A DNA stretch of 8,364 nucleotides. It comes from Verrucomicrobiales bacterium (GTDB lineage: Bacteria; Verrucomicrobiota; Verrucomicrobiia; Verrucomicrobiales; DEV007). Numbering within the stretch: position 1 is the first letter of the stretch; each line of letters begins with the position of its first letter. A model generated the notes under the pieces. It saw only the letters and a list, made by a program, of their open reading frames with translations. It was not told where the DNA came from and did no database searches. The stretch is taken from contig SLGN01000571.1 in assembly GCA_007123695.1 (NCBI GenBank), forward strand, positions 1 through 8,364. Reading direction: 5' to 3'. Below, in pieces: positions 4,983-8,364 of this stretch. The position numbers and the translations under genes were made by a program.

Positions 4983-6398
4983 CTACGCGACCACGTCCAG
5001 GATGGGTTGGCCGCTGGAGATCATGAGGGGGCGGCCTTGGGTGTCGTGGTATTCGAAGGTCGGGTCGATGCCGAGGAGGTAGTAGATGGTGGCGGAGAGG
5101 TCCTCGAGGCGCACCGGCTTCTCGATGGGGCGGCTGGCGGTCTCGTCGCTGGCGCCGTGGATGTAGCCGCGCTTCACTCCGCCCCCGGCGAGGAGCACGC
5201 TGTAGCAGCTCGGCCAGTGGTCGCGGCTGGCGTTCTTGTTGATCTTCGGGGTGCGGCCGAATTCGCCCATCCAGACGACGAGGGTCTCGTCGAGCAGCCC
5301 GCGGTTCTCCAGGTCGTGGATCAGGGTGGGCAGGGTCGTCTCGGTGATGGGGAAATGGTATTGCTCGACGATGGGATACATCCTGGTGTCGCTGAAGCCG
5401 TGGGTGTCCCAGCCGCCGTCGGTGATGCTCTGGCCGCCGATGCTCCTGGAGAAGTAGCAGGTCACGAACTTGACGCCGTGCTCGACGAGGCGGCGGGCGA
5501 GCAGGCAGCCCTGTCCGTAGGTGGTGCGGCCGTAGGCGTCGCGCACTCTCTCGGGCTCGGTGGAGAGGTCGAAGGCCTCGCGGACGCGCTCGCTGTTGAG
5601 CATGGCGATGGCGCTCTTGTAGTATTCGTCGAGCCCGCGCGCCTCGGCCGAGTGGTCGAGCAGGCGGGACTGGCGGTCGACGATTTCCTGAAGGCCGCGC
5701 CTCGCGTGGAGGCGGTCGATGGAGAGGTTGGCGGGCAGGCTCAGTTCGGGCAGCCGGAAGTCGGGATCGTTGGGGCTGCGGGGGACGAAGAGGGGATCGT
5801 GACGTTTTCCGAGGAAGCTGGCGGCCTGGCCGGGGGTGCGGGAGCCGTCGGCGACGACGTGCGGGTAGCTGACGAAGGTGGGGAGACCTCCGGGCGGGTT
5901 CGGCGCGAAGTAGTCGACGACGGAACCGTAGGCGGGCCGCAGGTCGATGGAGTCGCGCAGGCGCTGGTCGTCGGTCGGCGGGGCGTGGCCCGACAGCGCG
6001 TAGTAGCCGGCCGAGTTGTGGTTCTTCATGTTGTGCGTCACCGAGCGGATCACGGTGAAGCGGTCCATGATCTTGGCGACGCGGGGGAGGTGCTCGCTGG
6101 TGAGCAGGTCCGGGTTGCTGGTGCGGATGGGCCTGTGGGGCGACCGGTATTCCGAGGGGGCGTCGGGTTTGAGGTCGAACATGTCGATGTGCGAGGGGCC
6201 GCCCCACTGGAAGAGGAAGATGACCGACTTCGCCCGCACCGGCGGCAGTCCGCCGGGGTATTCGCTGCGCCCGGCGAGGATCTTCGGCAGGGTCAGGCCG
6301 AGCGCGCCCATGCCGCCCGCCTTGACGAGCTGGCGGCGCGAGAGCCTCACGGCGTCGAAGCCGGAGCAGGCTGGATTCTTTTTGTTGCTGGCGCTCAT
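4983..6398 (-). CDS. DUF1501 domain protein (exported, Tat-type signal)
   Basis: A 471-aa member of the DUF1501 family, which is expanded in Planctomycetes and Verrucomicrobia and belongs to the alkaline-phosphatase/sulfatase-like fold group. Its own reaction is not established. The N-terminus carries LSRRQLVKAGGMGALGLTLP (19-38), a twin-arginine-like signal with S-R-R-Q-L-V, implying export in folded form. Family motifs are FLFQWGGPSHIDMFDLKPDA (61-80), THNMKNHNSAGYYALSGH (121-138), GGWDTHG (328-334), and WMGEFGRTPKIN (376-387) followed by RDHW (392-395). The His/Asp/Arg clusters would fit a metal site but are not proven ligands. Full length and intact. ATG 6398 lies 18 nt after the DUF1549/DUF1553 stop, the standard order for this pair and a strong sign of co-transcription. 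A weak GGGGA lies 10 nt upstream of the ATG. Confidence 0.94.
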   Translation of the reverse strand: MSASNKKNPACSGFDAVRLSRRQLVKAGGMGALGLTLPKILAGRSEYPGGLPPVRAKSVIFLFQWGGPSHIDMFDLKPDAPSEYRSPHRPIRTSNPDLLTSEHLPRVAKIMDRFTVIRSVTHNMKNHNSAGYYALSGHAPPTDDQRLRDSIDLRPAYGSVVDYFAPNPPGGLPTFVSYPHVVADGSRTPGQAASFLGKRHDPLFVPRSPNDPDFRLPELSLPANLSIDRLHARRGLQEIVDRQSRLLDHSAEARGLDEYYKSAIAMLNSERVREAFDLSTEPERVRDAYGRTTYGQGCLLARRLVEHGVKFVTCYFSRSIGGQSITDGGWDTHGFSDTRMYPIVEQYHFPITETTLPTLIHDLENRGLLDETLVVWMGEFGRTPKINKNASRDHWPSCYSVLLAGGGVKRGYIHGASDETASRPIEKPVRLEDLSATIYYLLGIDPTFEYHDTQGRPLMISSGQPILDVVA

Positions 6399-6416
6399 TT
6401 CGAAATCGTCCCCGCA

Positions 6417-8364
6417 CTATCGCCGCAGCAGAAATTCCTTCGCGTTCATCAAGGCCCAGGCGATGTCCTCGAGGGCGTCGCGGCGGTTTTCGGCGGCGGC
6501 GAGATGGGCTTCGGTGGCGCTCAGCTCCTCGGCGGCGCGGGGGCGGGTGAGCAGGGTCCAGTAGAGCGATTCGACCGTCTCGGCGTCGGTCGCGCCGGCG
6601 GCAAGGAGTTCGTCGAGGAGGTTGTCCTTTTGACCGAGCAGCTCGTTGAGGGTCGCGCCGCTGGTGAGCTCGAAGACTTGGGCGAGCGAGGTGTCGGAGG
6701 TGCGCTCGGTGTCGGAGTTGGTGAGGCGCGGCGGCTTGCCGAAGAGCTTGACGAAGCCGTCGGCGCTGGTGGGGCGCTGGGGCCGGTAGACGGCCTGGAC
6801 GCCGGGGAGCTGGGCGGCGCGCAGGGGCTCGTCGTAGCCCTCGAACATCGGGGTCGAGCCGAGGGCGGCGTGGACCGAGTCGAGGAGCTGCTCGGCGGAG
6901 AGGCGCCGCGGCAGGGCGCGCGCGAAGTTGAGTTCGTCGGCTTCGTTGGTCTCGTTCGGATCCGAGGAGAGCTGGTAGGCGCGCGAGGCGCAGATCGTGC
7001 GGATGGAGTGGCGCAGGTCGAAGCCGCTGGCGACGAAGTCGGCGGCGAGGGCGTCGAGCAGGGCGGGGTTCGCCGGAGGATTGGTGGCGCGGAAGTCGTC
7101 GACGGGATCGACGAGACCGCGCCCCATCAGGTGGAACCAGATGCGGTTGACCTGCACCCGGGCGAAGAGGGGGTGGTCGGGCGAGGTCATCCAGGCGGCG
7201 AGGGTTTCGAGACGGCTCTCGTCGGCGGCGAGAGGGGAGGCGTCGCCGAGCAGCCGGGGCGGGGGCTCCTCGCCGGTGCGGGGATGCTTGAGCGTCCGTT
7301 CCTCGACGAAATGCACCACCTGCTCGCCGACGAAGTTGTTCTTGTCGTTCTTGTCGAAGCGGTTGTTCTCCTTGATGTCGTAGTCGATGCCGTCGAAGAC
7401 TGCGGCGAAGCCGTAGTAGTCGTCCATGGTCCAGCGCTCGAAGGGATGGTTGTGGCACTGGGCGCAGTTGAGCCGCACCCCGAGGAAGATCTGCGCCACG
7501 GCCTCGGCCCGCTGGTCCGGCGAGCGCAGGGCCCGGTAGTAGTTGGCGGGGGCGACCTCGTAGGTGCTGCCGAGGGAGGAGACGACTTCGCGGGCGAAGC
7601 GGTCGATGGGCAGGTTCGCGGCCACCGATTCGCGGATCCATCCGTGGAAGGCGGCGACTCCCTTGCGGTCGAGCACCTTTTCCTCGACGCGCAGCAGGTC
7701 GGCCCATTTCAAGGCCCAGAAGTCGGCGAACTCGGGGCGGTCGAGGAGGGCGTCGACGAGCTTTTCCCGCTTCTCCGGGTCGGTGTCGGCGACGAAGGCG
7801 CGGGCCTCGGCGACCGTGGGGAGGATGCCGAGCAGGTCGAGATGGACGCGGCGGGCGAAGGTGGCGTCGTCGCAGAGCCCGGAGGGCAGGATCCGCAGGG
7901 TGCGCCATTTGTCGCGCAGCGCCTCGTCGATGTAGTTGTGCACGGGGGGATCGGTCCAGACGAAGCCGGCCCGCTCGGGCACGAAGGCGAGGCGCACCGG
8001 GGCCTGGTGGCCGAGAAAGCGCACGTTCACCGTGGTCTCGCCGGGCCGCAGGCTCCGCACCGTGCCGTCGGGATCGACCTCGACATCGAGCGAGGTGGGC
8101 TCGTAGATGGCCCAGCGGTTCACGTTGCGCACGCTGCCGTCGGAGTATCGGGCCTCGACGGAGAGGCGCACCGAGTCCTCGGGCTCGAAGAGGACCTTTT
8201 CGGACGGAGTCGCCTCGATCCCGACGAGCGCGGGCTCGCCGGGGATCTCGGCCGGCGCGCCCTCGGCGATCCATTGCCGCAGCAGCGCGTAGGATTCCGA
8301 ATCCTTGTCGAAGCGCTTGCCGCCCTCGTGCTTGGCCTCGAGGACGGCCTTGCGCAGCAGGTAG
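6417..8364 (-). CDS. DUF1549/DUF1553 protein with Big2-like and cytochrome-type segments (5' end beyond window)
   Basis: This gene enters from the right edge without a start, leaving 648 visible codons. The first visible residues (RFDKDSESYALLRQWIAEGA and just upstream, about 1-39) match the tail of a planctomycete-type cytochrome c domain whose heme site would be outside the window. A bacterial Ig-like (Big2) segment follows (about 57-130: YSDGSVRNV... GETTVNVRFLG). Next comes DUF1549, from VHNYIDEALRDKWR through RRVHLDLLGILPTVAEA to LNCAQCHNHPFERW, with a CxxCH at about 300-304. DUF1553 occupies the C-terminal part, with RVQVNRIWFHLMGRGLVDPVDD and RLSAEQLLDSVHAALG, and the protein ends LMNAKEFLLRR. 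A GTG at 8171 could be mistaken for the start, but coding similarity continues upstream. An Asn/Lys/Asp-rich patch (KENNRFDKNDKNN) follows FDGIDYDI. The protein is probably exported and paired with DUF1501. CxxCH suggests heme binding, but that is not shown for this domain. Confidence 0.94.
   Translation of the reverse strand, partial: YLLRKAVLEAKHEGGKRFDKDSESYALLRQWIAEGAPAEIPGEPALVGIEATPSEKVLFEPEDSVRLSVEARYSDGSVRNVNRWAIYEPTSLDVEVDPDGTVRSLRPGETTVNVRFLGHQAPVRLAFVPERAGFVWTDPPVHNYIDEALRDKWRTLRILPSGLCDDATFARRVHLDLLGILPTVAEARAFVADTDPEKREKLVDALLDRPEFADFWALKWADLLRVEEKVLDRKGVAAFHGWIRESVAANLPIDRFAREVVSSLGSTYEVAPANYYRALRSPDQRAEAVAQIFLGVRLNCAQCHNHPFERWTMDDYYGFAAVFDGIDYDIKENNRFDKNDKNNFVGEQVVHFVEERTLKHPRTGEEPPPRLLGDASPLAADESRLETLAAWMTSPDHPLFARVQVNRIWFHLMGRGLVDPVDDFRATNPPANPALLDALAADFVASGFDLRHSIRTICASRAYQLSSDPNETNEADELNFARALPRRLSAEQLLDSVHAALGSTPMFEGYDEPLRAAQLPGVQAVYRPQRPTSADGFVKLFGKPPRLTNSDTERTSDTSLAQVFELTSGATLNELLGQKDNLLDELLAAGATDAETVESLYWTLLTRPRAAEELSATEAHLAAAENRRDALEDIAWALMNAKEFLLRR

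Noticed and set aside
6417..8171. GTG at 8171 as start of the DUF1549/DUF1553 gene
   Set aside because: Family-like coding sequence continues in frame upstream to the window edge, and the GTG falls within the domain region, so the true start is outside the window.
4528..8274. A single 1248-codon open frame on the minus strand
   Set aside because: It runs out of frame across the DUF1549/DUF1553 and DUF1501 genes and gives Arg/Pro/Ala-rich low-complexity sequence. Only its last 115 codons, with a signal anchor, look like a gene. Long stop-free shadows are expected at this GC content.

Overview
The window looks like chromosomal DNA of a GC-rich PVC-group bacterium, most likely a Verrucomicrobiota member. 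The best evidence is the DUF1549/DUF1553 (planctomycete-cytochrome-type) gene followed by a DUF1501 gene, a pairing characteristic of Planctomycetes and Verrucomicrobia. The long RAYT-type transposase with a C-terminal VRYFSDGAVIGS-like segment also fits. None of the assigned starts has a good Shine-Dalgarno sequence. The lineage is inferred from gene content only.

Layout, left to right. (1) On the minus strand, leaving the window at the left edge, is a lipoprotein with a rhodanese domain. Its reading frame meets TGA at 74-72, exactly where the catalytic cysteine should be. The same frame then continues as good rhodanese sequence, and a 42-nt hairpin starts directly after the TGA. This fits a selenocysteine-containing rhodanese with a bacterial SECIS element and is the most notable feature here. 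(2) A short AT-rich divergent region carries a plausible sigma70 promoter for a plus-strand RAYT (REP-associated tyrosine transposase, HUH type). (3) About 300 bases without a gene follow, containing one strong hairpin. (4) A plus-strand cluster comes next: an exported plant-type L-asparaginase/isoaspartyl peptidase, an RbsC-like ABC permease with no ATPase or binding protein nearby, and a small membrane protein with a GspF-like motif. (5) Converging on it from the right is a minus-strand cluster: the DUF1549/DUF1553 gene (its 5' end lies beyond the window), DUF1501 18 nt downstream, and a small single-pass membrane protein of unknown function.

In the right-hand cluster, DUF1549/DUF1553 and DUF1501 probably act as an exported pair in the cell envelope, but their biochemical role is not established. 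In the plus-strand cluster, close spacing (34 and 14 nt) suggests co-transcription. A functional link between peptidase, permease and small protein is only a guess from order. The permease start codon lies in a degenerate array of 8-bp repeats that forms two tiny ATGA-linked upstream ORFs.
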